Shown here: positions 13,552 through 21,378 of the stretch, in pieces | Layout: every line of letters starts with the position of its first letter | How positions within the stretch are numbered: position 1 is the first letter of the stretch | Source of the DNA: Valencia hispanica | Lineage: Eukaryota > Chordata > Actinopteri > Cyprinodontiformes > Valenciidae | Length of the DNA: 64,000 nt | Direction of reading: 5' to 3' | NCBI GenBank assembly: GCA_963556495.2 | Contig: OY747716.1 | Location: forward strand, 11,484,571-11,548,570 | The notes under the pieces: generated by a model | Database searches by the model: none | Seen by the model: only the letters and a program-made list of their open reading frames with translations | Told to the model about the DNA's origin: nothing | Made by a program: the position numbers and the translations under genes

Positions 13552-15347
13552 TGTAACGTCTTAGTGACTGCCATCCACAAACAGCTTTTTATTCAGGTAC
13601 AAAGACAAGCTTGGCGCCGCTTTAAGAATACCTCTCATGCCAGTCTTCATCCCACTGAGCCCCTGCTGGGTGACGGGCCTGTCCGTCACTTTAATGGGCG
13701 CCGACAGGACCCCGGGAGAGGGGATGGCCCCCCTCATACCGGGGTGCCCACCCGTACCTGGAACCATCTGGAAAACATGGATCTAAGAATGACTCTTTAC
13801 ATCCTCTATGCTCCACTGATGGATTAACAACAGACGCTGGTTTGGAACAAGTGAGGAAAAGGCATTAAAAGTTATTAATGTTGTTAATTCCCGACCTTGA
13901 GACCCTTCTCGCTCTGTCCATTTCCAAGGAACACTTGTGGCCTCAAATAATAATACAATTTCCTCCAAGTAAAACAAAATGTGTTACTTGGAGGAAATTG
14001 CGCCATTCAATTTCTATTGTGGTTTTACTCTTCATATTAGCTGCTCTGGAAACACCAGAGCAAATTCAAAAGCCAATTCTTGACAAACTGACAACCTATG
14101 TTTCCCCTTGATGTTTTTATTCTCCTCTGAACACGTCTTAAATCTACATTTTATTACAAAACGTTGACCCCCCCCCCCCCCGGCGCAGGATAGCCCTGTG
14201 GTCAGTGGAATTACATCTGACATGCAGAGAGCCCAGGCGAGTTTTACGCATAGATTTCTGCTTTATGTTTCCAAACAGCAAAACTAAAACAGAAACCATT
14301 TCAACACACACAAACATAGTTCTACAAATGTAAAAACCTAAATTACAAACACAATTTAAAACAAATGTTTTTGGGGGGATGCGTAGCTGAGTTTTTCAGG
14401 CATCTCTTTGCACAAGACTACAGGGTTTCATTTACAACAACAAAGACTTTGTTTTGAATTTGTACCCATGGTTGTCCCCCATAAAAAACACTGAATTGAA
14501 TTGAATGAAGGTTTCTCAAGAGGAAGGTGAAAGACCACCAAGCTATAATAACCATTAAAATGACTAAAATGAGAAAGGCTTGAAATATTTCACTATGTGT
14601 AATGAATCAATATGAGAGTTTCTGAAACAAGTGACAAAAATATGGTACTTTTTCACGACATTCTAAGTTGTTTTTTGTTTTACCTGTACTAGTAGAGGTG
14701 GTTCCACATCTAAAACATCAGTTAATTAAGTGCATTTGATTGGCAGCATCTGGGACTTGATGCTTCAAGGTTAATATCATTTGATTGTTATTTTGTCCTG
14801 ATATGTAAAGGCCTAGAATATGAAAGTATTATCATTATAAGTATGATCGTTTGTTAAAAATAAATATATAAAAAACTGCATATTTACGCAGTTATGGATA
14901 TGATAAAGTTGCATACCAGTTCCAGCTAAAGTAGGACAGATGAACATCTTTACCTGCTATTATAATGCGCAGGTGGATGTTGACATTTTGAACTCAATCA
15001 TAGCCAGAAACTACAATCTGATTAAATACATGTTGAGAGAGAGAGAGAGAAAAAAAGAGAAATGACTTTTTTGTGGCTAATGATTCAATCATCTCCCTCG
15101 GTGGTTCGAACTTAGGACTTTGCAGAGTCAAAGTGCGAAGGTTTAGTTGCCACACACTGCTTGCTGTTAGGCAGAGAGAGCTGCTGTAGAGTCCGGGGTA
15201 GCAGCGCGGCTTGCCTACCCCGGTTGGTACACGTATCGCGGTGGGAGGAGGTCGCACAGCTGTCGGGGGTCTTCCAGCGCCAGGTACCGCAGATCCACTC
15301 CGGCTCATCGGCCTACCAATGCTGGAAGGTGGCCTCTGGCTCGCCAT
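1..15347 (-). CDS. ift74: Intraflagellar transport protein 74 gene (3' part off the window)
   Basis: IFT74 is a coiled-coil subunit of the IFT-B1 core. It pairs with IFT81, and its basic N-terminus helps bind the acidic tubulin tail during cargo transport into cilia. Fifteen coding exons join in phase on the minus strand: 15347-15219, 13767-13632, 13485-13437, 11551-11453, 11318-11258, 11099-11040, 10953-10892, 1410-1272, 1183-1121, 1032-889, 705-665, 561-482, 394-341, 204-107, 26-1. The sum is 1241 nt, about 413 codons, against about 600 in human. Family landmarks are a Pro/Arg-rich N-terminus, [62 protein letters not shown], and [13 protein letters not shown]. The rest reads as long heptad coiled coil. 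The first Met fits because a splice acceptor precedes it by five bases, implying a noncoding first exon. The C-terminal ~190 residues lie beyond the left edge. lrrc19 is nested in the intron between 10892 and 1410. Confidence 0.97.
107..204 (-). CDS. ift74: ift74 coding exon 14
   Basis: Reads [20 protein letters not shown] then [12 protein letters not shown]. The LLEHCSR end is diagnostic for IFT74. 98 nt, phase 1 in, phase 0 out before GTGAGC. Confidence 0.95.
341..394 (-). CDS. ift74: ift74 coding exon 13
   Basis: Reads (G)[17 protein letters not shown]. Human has QGEMNQKYKELKKREEHMD here. 54 nt, phase 1 at both ends, acceptor CATAAAG, donor GTGAGT. Confidence 0.92.
482..561 (-). CDS. ift74: ift74 coding exon 12
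   Basis: Reads [20 protein letters not shown] then DSEAAQ. 80 nt, phase 2 in, phase 1 out before GTAACG; acceptor CCTCTCAG. Coiled coil. Confidence 0.92.
665..705 (-). CDS. ift74: ift74 coding exon 11
   Basis: Reads [13 protein letters not shown] plus a split Gln codon. Matches human [14 protein letters not shown]. 41 nt, phase 0 in, phase 2 out before GTGTGT. Confidence 0.92.
889..1032 (-). CDS. ift74: ift74 coding exon 10
   Basis: Begins [20 protein letters not shown] and ends [13 protein letters not shown], matching the human [13 protein letters not shown] segment. 48 codons, phase 0, acceptor CCTGCAG, donor GTGATG. Confidence 0.95.
1121..1183 (-). CDS. ift74: ift74 coding exon 9
   Basis: Reads [20 protein letters not shown] plus Ala: 21 codons, phase 0 at both ends, acceptor TTTTGCAG, donor GTGAGT. 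Heptad coiled coil. Confidence 0.94.
1272..1410 (-). CDS. ift74: ift74 coding exon 8
   Basis: Reads [20 protein letters not shown] and onward to [10 protein letters not shown]. Homologous to the human stretch ending KTTNEKLLQ. 139 nt, phase 2 in, phase 0 out before GTACGT; acceptor CTCTGCAG. Confidence 0.95.
1664..1895 (-). mobile_element. TTAA-ended MITE, copy 1 (partial)
   Basis: Starts TTAAAAGGGGACATATT, the terminus of the element at 12751-13178 in reverse orientation. Shares the internal stretch about the bracketed words gaccatag and cacatgagaatgg. The far end is not recognisable. Lies in the ift74 intron that holds lrrc19. Confidence 0.6.
2230..2720 (+). mobile_element. Tc1-like transposon relic
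   Basis: Contains degraded Tc1 transposase wording in DNA (aagcatggtgttggagggg, gacagctgaagcttggtcc, acaggacaatcatccca), matching the catalytic region of fish Tc1 elements. No intact frame. Confidence 0.6.
2733..3125 (-). mobile_element. L2/Maui-type LINE 3' end
   Basis: Reverse-strand peptide [20 protein letters not shown], shared with the LINE at 40866-41660, and a 3' tail of the type 'gggatyaataaagtattttt'. 5'-truncated. Confidence 0.75.
3126..4690. other. No gene recognised (ift74 intron, upstream of lrrc19)
   Basis: AT-rich intronic sequence with homopolymer runs (G10 near 3633, T/G run near 4390) and a short GAT-rich tract near 4597. Nothing coding was found; undetected transposon debris is likely. 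Confidence 0.5.
4698..4990. repeat. Nonautonomous DNA-transposon-like relic
   Basis: The stretch starting tagggatgtccgatatta with repeated 'atatcgg' and 'tatcggtatcgg' words resembles hAT-type miniature elements common in fish. Ends not defined. Confidence 0.35.
5223..5421 (+). mobile_element. TTAA-ended MITE, copy 3 (right half)
   Basis: Matches the right half of the 12751-13178 element (gggtgtggtct, ctaatttgcataaaagtgac) and ends ccctttaa. It sits about 220 bp upstream of the lrrc19 start codon. Confidence 0.6.
5644..5736 (+). CDS. lrrc19: lrrc19 exon 1 (signal peptide)
   Basis: Begins [20 protein letters not shown]: Arg-rich n-region, Leu core, AVA cleavage-like end. 31 codons, phase 0 before GTATGA. 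A possible acceptor (atttcag, ending 5596) upstream hints at a noncoding 5' exon. Confidence 0.85.
5644..9483 (+). CDS. lrrc19: Leucine-rich repeat-containing protein 19, nested inside ift74
   Basis: Type I membrane receptor of the LRR family; mammalian LRRC19 signals to NF-kB in epithelia. Six exons join in phase: 5644-5736, 7258-7508, 7608-7719, 8488-8575, 8679-8885, 9080-9483, giving 384 residues (human about 370). Layout: signal peptide about 1-17 ([17 protein letters not shown]); leucine-rich repeats about 50-152 ([41 protein letters not shown]); C-terminal LRR cap with [11 protein letters not shown] and cysteines near 163, 165, 188 and 206; Ser/Thr/Pro-rich stalk 207-250; one membrane helix about 262-281; acidic cytoplasmic tail ending at TAA 9481-9483. 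It lies wholly inside an ift74 intron on the opposite strand, as in mammals, which supports the identification. A Tc1 relic fills most of intron 1. Confidence 0.92.
5873..7063 (-). mobile_element. Decayed Tc1-like transposon in lrrc19 intron 1
   Basis: Reverse-strand transposase pieces: [20 protein letters not shown] (helix-turn-helix start), [20 protein letters not shown], then after frame breaks [20 protein letters not shown]. Terminal repeats at 5873 and 7063 share the word ctcattacatgcaaagc; the left one lacks its outer part. Internal deletions and stops show it is inactive. Confidence 0.85.
7258..7508 (+). CDS. lrrc19: lrrc19 exon 2 (LRR N-terminal part)
   Basis: Acceptor ttctttag. Carries [20 protein letters not shown] and two leucine-rich repeats ([11 protein letters not shown] and [12 protein letters not shown]). 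251 nt, phase 2 out before GTAACT. Confidence 0.93.
7608..7719 (+). CDS. lrrc19: lrrc19 exon 3 (LRR)
   Basis: Acceptor gttctag. Reads [20 protein letters not shown] then [17 protein letters not shown], a typical LRR unit. 112 nt, phase 0 out before GTAAAC. Confidence 0.93.
7917..8400 (+). mobile_element. Nonautonomous repeat family B, copy 1
   Basis: Shares terminal word (ggc-cgtt-cac near the left, gtaacgcgcctat at the right) and several internal words (gacaatggaagaagcagggat, aatcagcatgagttaacc) with 31378-31917. Lies in lrrc19 intron 3. Superfamily uncertain; hAT-like. Confidence 0.6.
8488..8575 (+). CDS. lrrc19: lrrc19 exon 4 (LRR C-terminal cap)
   Basis: Acceptor ctcgtcag. Reads [20 protein letters not shown], the NPWxCxC signature of an LRRCT cap. 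88 nt, phase 1 out. Confidence 0.9.
8679..8885 (+). CDS. lrrc19: lrrc19 exon 5 (cap end and stalk)
   Basis: Acceptor ttctttag. Starts [20 protein letters not shown] with the remaining cap cysteines, followed by a Ser/Thr/Pro-rich stalk. 207 nt, phase 1 at both ends, donor GTAAGA. Confidence 0.88.
9080..9483 (+). CDS. lrrc19: lrrc19 exon 6 (membrane helix, tail, stop)
   Basis: Acceptor aaaccag. Membrane helix [20 protein letters not shown], basic flank, then an acidic tail with [16 protein letters not shown]. Stop TAA at 9481-9483. Confidence 0.9.
9640..9728 (+). mobile_element. LINE 3' tail fragment
   Basis: Words 'caacaactccttgaagaatta' in part and 'tttccctctgggatcaat' match the 3' end of the L2-type element at 41560-41650. 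Lies 160 bp downstream of the lrrc19 stop and may affect its 3' UTR. Confidence 0.6.
10225..10530 (+). mobile_element. Tc1-like transposon relic
   Basis: Degraded transposase region similar to fish Tc1 DNA (ccaagtgcaatgcaaaag, ccacctttggactttggag, tactgtatggggttgctttt). No frame survives. Confidence 0.5.
10892..10953 (-). CDS. ift74: ift74 coding exon 7
   Basis: Reads [20 protein letters not shown], with a split Glu codon at the end. 62 nt, donor GTAGGA. The next intron is about 9.5 kb and holds lrrc19 on the other strand. Confidence 0.94.
11040..11099 (-). CDS. ift74: ift74 coding exon 6
   Basis: Reads [20 protein letters not shown]: exactly 20 codons, phase 0 at both ends, between ATTTTCAG and GTAAAC. 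Confidence 0.96.
11258..11318 (-). CDS. ift74: ift74 coding exon 5
   Basis: Reads [20 protein letters not shown], as in human IFT74. 61 nt, phase 2 in, phase 0 out before GTAAAC. Confidence 0.95.
11453..11551 (-). CDS. ift74: ift74 coding exon 4
   Basis: Reads [20 protein letters not shown] then [13 protein letters not shown]. 99 nt, phase 2 at both ends, between a CGCTAG acceptor and a GTGAAT donor. Start of the coiled-coil region. Confidence 0.95.
11560..12750. other. No gene recognised (ift74 intron 3)
   Basis: AT-rich intron between ift74 coding exons 3 and 4. No coding exon, RNA gene or clear full repeat found. Confidence 0.5.
12751..13178 (+). mobile_element. TTAA-ended MITE, copy 2 (full length)
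   Basis: 428 bp bounded by TTAAAGGACACATATTAT and ataacgtgtcccctttaa, which are imperfect inverted repeats ending in TTAA, the target used by piggyBac- and Kolobok-type elements. No coding capacity. In ift74 intron 3. Confidence 0.75.
13437..13485 (-). CDS. ift74: ift74 coding exon 3
   Basis: Reads (G)[15 protein letters not shown], nearly identical to mammalian IFT74. 49 nt, phase 1 in and phase 2 out before GTAACA. Its acceptor is unusual: the polypyrimidine tract is the reverse complement of the (GA)n microsatellite that begins a few bases away. Confidence 0.94.
13490..13547 (+). repeat. (GA)n microsatellite at ift74 splice acceptor
   Basis: About 29 AG units. Read on the ift74 strand this is a TC tract ending CTCTCGAAG directly at the acceptor of coding exon 3. 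Confidence 0.97.
13632..13767 (-). CDS. ift74: ift74 coding exon 2
   Basis: Follows a TTTTCCAG acceptor and begins [20 protein letters not shown]. It then carries [20 protein letters not shown], almost the human IFT74 wording. 136 nt, ending in phase 1 before GTATTC. Confidence 0.95.
13956..14000. repeat. Perfect 17-bp hairpin
   Basis: Left arm caatttcctccaagtaa (13956-13972) and right arm ttacttggaggaaattg (13984-14000) are exact reverse complements with an 11-nt loop. In an ift74 intron. Function unknown. Confidence 0.9.
14000..14990. other. No gene recognised (ift74 intron 1)
   Basis: Intronic sequence with a C13-type run near 14168; nothing else defined. Confidence 0.5.
15219..15347 (-). 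CDS. ift74: ift74 coding exon 1 (start codon)
   Basis: Starts at ATG 15347-15345 and reads [20 protein letters not shown], then further Pro/Arg-rich sequence to AIRVPTG: 43 codons ending in phase 0 before a GTAGGC donor. This is the basic, disordered tubulin-binding N-terminus of IFT74. A TTTCAG acceptor ends at 15353, so a noncoding 5' exon probably lies upstream. Confidence 0.93.
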
Positions 15348-15352
15348 GATGC

Positions 15353-15720
15353 CTGAAACCAAGCGGACATCAACACCAATGTTTAGCTGTTACATTTAAA
15401 CGTGACGGGGGGAGGTTCTCCTTCAAGTGTTGTGTCTAAATACGATCCAGTTCGGCTAATGTTAAAGTGAAAACGACACAGAAAGACGTCAGCCTGAAAC
15501 TACTGCTCAACATTACCAGCTCAGCTTTAGCCTCGAACCACGTAGCTCAGTTCCGAACCTGAAATTAGTTTCTTTGAGACGTGTTTCGTTGGTTCTTTAA
15601 GCTGCTCTAGCCTCCAGCTGCTGCGGTGTGCTGCGAAATAATGCAGAGGCCGTCAAGTGAAGACAGAAAAGCTAGCAAATAACAACCAGCAGCGTTTCCC
15701 TGGTAACCATCTTCTTCTTC
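15353..15720 (-). promoter_or_regulatory. ift74: ift74 5' UTR exon and promoter region
   Basis: Between the first coding exon and the X-box, the minus strand has a possible noncoding exon with a candidate GTAATG donor near 15514, to be spliced to the acceptor at 15353. No TATA box is evident. Transcription start is inferred, not seen. Confidence 0.45.
15694..15707. promoter_or_regulatory. RFX X-box motif upstream of ift74
   Basis: The 14-mer gtttccctggtaac matches the imperfect palindrome recognised by RFX factors (GTTTCC-NT-GGTAAC type) with one mismatch in the central spacer. RFX proteins drive genes for cilia, including IFT subunits. Its place 347 bp upstream of the ift74 start codon, in the presumed promoter, makes it a credible site. 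Confidence 0.75.
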
Positions 15721-15794
15721 CTTTTTATATGGATAAAAATATGCTTGCCCCCTAGCGTTAAATAGAAGAATTGCAAAGACAGACCGAGGAATTA

Positions 15795-15960
15795 GTGTTG
15801 GGAATTCCTGCTCCTTAAGAGTCTGTTCTTACGGCTCGGCTCACTAAAAAGAACCGGCTCTTTTGCCTCCCAAGTGGTTCTTCACACTTTTTGTTTTTGA
15901 AATTATGTGTAAAATGAATCCAAATCTACAAACATTAATTATATAAAAAATTGTATCATA
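15795..15960. repeat. Possible hAT-type nonautonomous relic
   Basis: Words such as 'aaaaagaaccggctctttt' and 'cttacggctcggctcac' resemble a common fish repeat. Weak call. Confidence 0.3.
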
Positions 15961-16004
15961 GCCTGGTCAATATATTTTAACTTTGCATACGCTAAACTCC
16001 CTGG

Positions 16005-16145
16005 GTTCGAATCCCGCCCTGGGGTCTTTCTGCATGTTCTTCCTGTGCATCATGGGTTCCCTCCAGGTACTCCGGCTTCCTCCCACAGTCCAAAAGAACA
16101 TGCCCTTTAACTGGTCTCTCTAATTTGCCCTTAGGTATGAGTGTG
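16005..16145 (+). repeat. SINE/LINE-tail type dispersed repeat
   Basis: The stretch ggttcgaatcccgccctgg (tRNA B-box-like) followed by tactccggcttcctcccaca and ctctaatttgcccttaggt belongs to a very common fish repeat. A related piece lies at 24334-24420. Confidence 0.65.
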
Positions 16146-16399
16146 TGCAAGGGAGTAGGTATGATTTTGAGATTGGTGGGGACACAAAAGTGCTCCAAGG
16201 CAGCACTCTTTAAAGTTGAAGTTTTTTGCATTAGCAATCACAATTTCACATTATGCAGATGTGCTGCTCTCTCCAGGTGGATCAGATTCCTTATGAATCA
16301 ACCACAATATAAATTTGACAACTGTATAGCAACTACTGTAAACACACACACACACACAGTAATACATGATGAGGCCTCTTAGATATAAGGCTCTGGTTT

Positions 16400-17325
16400 T
16401 AAAGCCACATGGGTGAATCATTGTTATTCAGATCATCATCATACTAACATTTTTTAACCGCTATGTTATATTATGTGTGTCAAGGCTTGTTTTATTCTAA
16501 TGTTTAAACTGTTTTTATCATGTAAAGCACTTTGTGTTGCTGTTTGCATGAAAAGCACTTTATAAATACATTTGATTTGATCTGTCACAGTGCTGAATCT
16601 CATGACGAACACATCCAGCATTATTTAACCTCACCTGGGAATTTCCAGCCTCAGTTTCAGCTTCTCCTTTTCCTCTACCTCCTCCAGCCTCTATCATTTC
16701 ATCTACTCCAGGCTCTCCTTCTCTACCTCCTCTGGTCTCTCTGGTGAGGCGCATATGTTGATGCATGACGAACAAATTAGGGATAGAATGATCAAAGTTT
16801 GATGGTAAAGTTATTGCCTGAGCAAAAAAGGCCTTTACTTTCACACTATTATGTGTAATTTATTCCCCCAAAAATATGGATACATAAAATCACATGATCC
16901 TCTAGATAGAATGAGGTTTTATTGTATTTACACCATAAATTTTATTTACGTGTTTTTAAACAGTTGCTCTTTTCTACACGAATACATGAAAATAAGAATA
17001 AGAATAGAAAGTAACTTTTAAAAAGTGTATCTCTTTGGCATATTCTATTTTAATATTTTCATTTAATTCTAATTTTAAGTAACATACACTTTGACTCCTA
17101 AAGAAGGCTCTTATATCTAGTTTTCTTTTCTTTGACATCCTTCAAATCCTACAGCATACACGCAAACAGACACAAAATGTAAATGACACCAGTAAGACAC
17201 ATCTAGCCGACGTGACACGGGCAGAACAAATGCCAAAAGCGTTGACAACTTACACTCGCAGATGCCTCTCACCCGGCCCAACTAGCAGTTGTAGCTTGAG
17301 ACGTTAAGAGTCAGAGATGTATACA
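16400..17325. other. No gene recognised (intergenic)
   Basis: AT-rich intergenic DNA with a short 3'-tail-like repeat near 16480-16570 (aaagcactttgtgttgctg). Nothing coding. Confidence 0.45.
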
Positions 17326-17326
17326 G

Positions 17327-17658
17327 GTCCTTCTCAAAAAATTAGCATATTGTGATAAAGTTCATTCTTTTCCATAATGTAATGATAAAAATTTAACTTT
17401 CATATATTTTAGATTCATTGAACACCAACTAAAATATTTCAGGTCTTTTATTGTTTTAAAACTGATGATTTTGGCAAACAGCTCATGAAAACCCAAAACT
17501 CCTATCTAAAAACATTAGCATATCATGAAAAGGTTTTCTAAACGAGCTATTAACCTAACATCTGAATCAACTAATTAACTCTAAACACCTGCAAAAGATT
17601 CCTGAGGCTTTTAAAAACACCCAGCCTGGTTCATTACTCAAAACCACAATCACGGTAT
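17327..17658 (+). mobile_element. Tc1-like element 5' end, truncated
   Basis: Starts caggtccttctcaaaaaatt and carries the terminal-repeat words 'attagcatattgtgataaag' and 'attagcatatcatgaaaagg' plus the pre-transposase leader. It breaks off just where the transposase start is expected, at the border of the inverted-repeat sequence. Confidence 0.85.
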
Positions 17659-18169
17659 ATTGGGTAGGGACGTGTCCCTATTAAGGGGCAAACTCCGCCG
17701 CTCAGAATTGAAGCCATCCCGGAAGTAACAAAAATTGCAGTTCACCCCTCATCCGCTGGGGGCTGGCTCCAGAAAGGAGCAATTTCCCATTGACTCCCAT
17801 GTTAGAAAGGCCAACTTCACAGCAGAAATAAACCTGTTTACAGCCTGGTTCAAAAAACATTTTAGGTTTAATAGGTCAGGTTTATCGTCATGACAACTCT
17901 GAGGAGGGTGAATTTTTTTCTAACTCATCCATTTAGACATAATTTAATCTTGAAATTATGAATAATTAGGGGCGTGTCCTTTTGATTGACAGGTCTCGGA
18001 TGAGCCGTCAGCGCTAGAGCTGGTGGCTAACGGTGGCTAACGGTGGCTAGCAGCTTGCCGCCATAGACTGCTTACCCCCCCCTGCTTGCTCCGGGGAAGG
18101 CCTTCAGCCTGGGACTCACGTTAAGACTTTGGCCATTTCCTTTCTCTGAACTTGAGCATCAGTTGTATG
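17659..18169 (+). repeat. Inverted-repeat block, left copy
   Basis: About 510 bp from attgggtaggga to catcagttgtat. Its reverse complement is at 23860-24333 with only scattered differences and small indels. Could be a terminal inverted repeat of a large DNA transposon or one of two opposed copies of a nonautonomous element. Confidence 0.85.
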
Positions 18170-19053
18170 CTGATGTAGCTGTATTTTATCTCTGTGACAC
18201 CTGCTTATGTAACACACATACTCACTCCCTTAGGAAAGTAAATCTGGTTTTGTTTTTGTTTTGTTTCTGCCAGAAGACCCTTAGAACTCCCTTGACCCTG
18301 TCCCTGACATCTTTACACATCCTCACATTAGACATGACAGTCATTTTGAACAATTGATGTTAAAGCAAAAAGTATAACTATAGCCCTGATTGTTATGTCT
18401 AATGTGTTGTTGGTGTAGTTTTTTTTATTTCAACAATTACATCTGTTGCCATAACACTGTTGACAACTCTGCCCCCCCCCCCCAACCGCATTTTACTGTA
18501 CATAAGTCTCTTTTGCTTTCTGGCACCACTTGTTTTTTTATCTGTGTCCCTTTCTTTTATAGAATCTTGTGTTTAAAAAAATAAATGTTTTATTCTCTAT
18601 AATGACTGAAAATTCTTTCAACAGTATATAACAAGGGAAAAAATAAAACAAAGTAATTAATCAGCCAACTGCATTTTTGAATTTGATAAATTCCTTCAAC
18701 ATCTCAATATTAAAATAAACCTTGGTGTCTGCAATATTACAAAGCCAAATCATACTTCTTATGCGGCTACAAAACTATGATTTTTTTTCCTGAAATGGAA
18801 ACAATATCTGTGTGAAAGAAAAACAAACTTCATTCATTTGTTGTTTATTTAATCAAAAACAGAAAACGGACAGCACCTAACGATATGAAAGAAGTGACAT
18901 TAAAGATGATGCACATATAATGTTAAGTACTTCTCCTTATGATCTTCCTCTAGTTTTAGGCGATTGATATGATCTATAAGAAAAAAAAACAATATATATT
19001 AAAATCTTAAAATTTCAACATTGCCCGTCTTAGTTGGAAACCAACTCACCACA
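18170..19053. other. No gene recognised inside inverted-repeat block
   Basis: AT-rich DNA with a C-run near 18473. If the block is one transposon, this is what is left of its interior; no transposase frame is visible. Confidence 0.4.
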
Positions 19054-19074
19054 ACAAGACAAACGTGCTGTAAA
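19054..19074. repeat. Target-site duplication, left
   Basis: Contains aagacaaacgtgctgtaaa, repeated exactly at 21008-21028 around the L2-clade LINE. Confidence 0.9.
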
Positions 19075-21007
19075 TTCAATTCAGTTTATTTATATAGCGC
19101 CAATTCACAACAGATGTCATCTCAAGGCACTTAACAAGAAGTCATTTCAATACATTTATACAAACATTCCAATCAGTTAAAGAGTTTCTTATTTAAGGAA
19201 TCCCAGCAGATTGTGTCAGTCATTGGCGTGAGGTTGGGCAGATATCCAACCACAGCAATCCTTCAGCAATCCCTCATACTGAGCAAGCATGTAGCGACAG
19301 TGGAGAGGAAAAACTCCCCTTTAACAGGAAGAAACCTCCAACAGAACCAGGCTCAGTAGGAGCGGCCATCTGCCACGACCGTCTGGGGGTTTGAGAAGAC
19401 AGAGCAGAGACACAGAAGGAACAGAAGATCTGATATAAGAGAACTTTCTATGTTACAGAAAGTAAAAAGTTGATAACAGGACACAGTGGATGTTCAGTTA
19501 CTGAGAGGATCATCCCAGTCGATGCCCCCCGTCCAACAGGGCATTGCAGCCAAGCAGGATACCAGACCAGGTATATCTTCTATGGAGAGAAAAACACTGA
19601 GAGAAAACAAAGTTAACAGTCGAAATAACAGAATGTACTGTAATACAACTGGAGAGTCGTAGGAGAAAAGGAAGTAGCAGAGTGAAGAAAATTGGTAAGT
19701 CTGTCCTCCAGCAGTCTAAGCCTATAGCAGCATAACTACAGAGCTAGCTCAGGATGACCTAAGCCACTCTAACTATAAGCTTTATCAAAAAGGAAAGTTT
19801 TAAGCCTGGCCTTAAAAGTAAACAGAGTGTCTGCCTCACGGACTAAAGCTGGGAGCTGGTTCCACAGGAGAGGAGCCTGATAACTAAAAGATCTGCCTCC
19901 CATTCTACTTTTAGAAATCCTAGGAACTACAAGTAAACCTGCAGTCTGAGAGCGAAGTGCTCTTTTAGGAACATATGGAACAATTAGATCTCTGATGTAT
20001 GATGGAGCTTGATTATTAAGGGCTTTGTATGTAAGAAGAAGGATCTTAAATTCTATTCTGGATTTAACAGGGAGCCAATGAAGGGAAGCTAAAACAGGGG
20101 AAAATGTGATCTCTCTTTTTCAATTCAATTCAATTCAGTTTATTTATATAGCGCCAATTCACAACAGATGTCATCTCAAGGCACTTAACAAGAAGTCATT
20201 TCAATACAATTATACAAACATTCCAATCAGTTAAAAAGTTTCCTATTTAAGGAATCCCAGCAGATTGCGTCAGTCATTGGCGTGAGGTTGGGCAGATTTC
20301 CAACCACAGCAATCCTTCAGCAATCCCTCATACTGAGCAAGCATGTAGCGACAGTGGAGAGGAAAAACTCCCCTTTTTTAATATTCATCAGAACTCTTGC
20401 TGCTGCATTTTGGATCAACTGAAGGCTTTTAATGGCATTTTGTGGACTTCCTGATAGTAAAGAATTACAGTAGTCCAGCCTTGAGGTAACAAATGCATGG
20501 ACTAGTTTCTCAGCATCACTCCTGGACAGGATGTTTCTAATTTTAGCAATATTCCGGAGGTGAAAGAAAGAAATCCTAGAAACCTGTTTAATATGGGATT
20601 TAAATGTCAAGTCTTGGTCAAAAATAACGCCGAGGTTCTTTACGTTATTACTGGGGGCCAATTTAATGCCATCCAGATGAAGTGATTGACTAATCAGTTT
20701 CTGTTTAAGAACTTCTGGTCCAAAGACAGCAACTTCTGTCTTGTCAGAATTTAAAAGCAAAAAGTTTAGGGTCATCCATGCTTTTATGTCTTCCAGACAT
20801 GCCTGTAATCTACCTAACTGACTGGGTTCATCAGGATTTATGGATAAATATAGTTGTGTATCATCGGCATAGCTGTGGAAATTTATCCCATGCTGTCTAA
20901 TGATTCTACCAATTGGAAGCATATATATGGTGAAAAGAATTGGTCCAAGGACAGAACCCTGTGGAACTCCACAAGTAACCCTTGAGAGTGAAGATGATTT
21001 ATCATTT
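19075..21007 (-). mobile_element. L2-clade LINE with 21-bp target duplication
   Basis: Reverse-strand RT pieces: VTCGVPQGSVLGPILFTIYM, YADDTQLYLS (catalytic YADD), LDYCNSLLSGSPQNAIKSLQ, and after an insertion SPVLASLHWLPVKSRIEFKI. The 3' tail (minus strand) ends in AATTGAATT-type words at 19075. Flanking duplications at 19054-19074 and 21008-21028 are identical over 21 bp. 5'-truncated; no full ORF. Confidence 0.9.
20117..20378 (-). mobile_element. Nested 3'-end copy of the same LINE family
   Basis: About 260 bp nearly identical to 19077-19335, inserted inside the RT region of the larger copy and breaking its frame between VLMNIKK and REITFSPVL. Short T-run duplications flank it. Confidence 0.85.
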
Positions 21008-21028
21008 ACAAGACAAACGTGCTGTAAA
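21008..21028. repeat. Target-site duplication, right
   Basis: Exact 21-bp copy of 19054-19074. Confidence 0.9.
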
Positions 21029-21237
21029 CAAATGAGCACACAGACATGTAACACTTATGGGTGTATGTATAAAAGTGCAACAATGAAGGTGAATCCCATA
21101 TGACAGCATATCAAAAATGGTTATTGCCTTAACTGACAACTCTTATTAATTTTTAAAGAGTAAAAAATCTCTGACAACAAAATATGAAATATATCTGGAG
21201 TTAGTTGGGAAAAAATGATTTTTTTGTAAACAAATGG

Positions 21238-21329
21238 GCCTCTAAGATAAGGCTGCTTGGTCGACGGGTTGAAATGATCACATTTCTTATCTACTTTACA
21301 TGTTAAAACCGTCAAAATAACGTGCTGGT

Positions 21330-21378
<49 letters not shown>

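Noticed and set aside
16005..16030. tRNA gene (B-box-like ggttcgaatcc)
   Set aside because: No matching A-box or cloverleaf; it belongs to a dispersed repeat.
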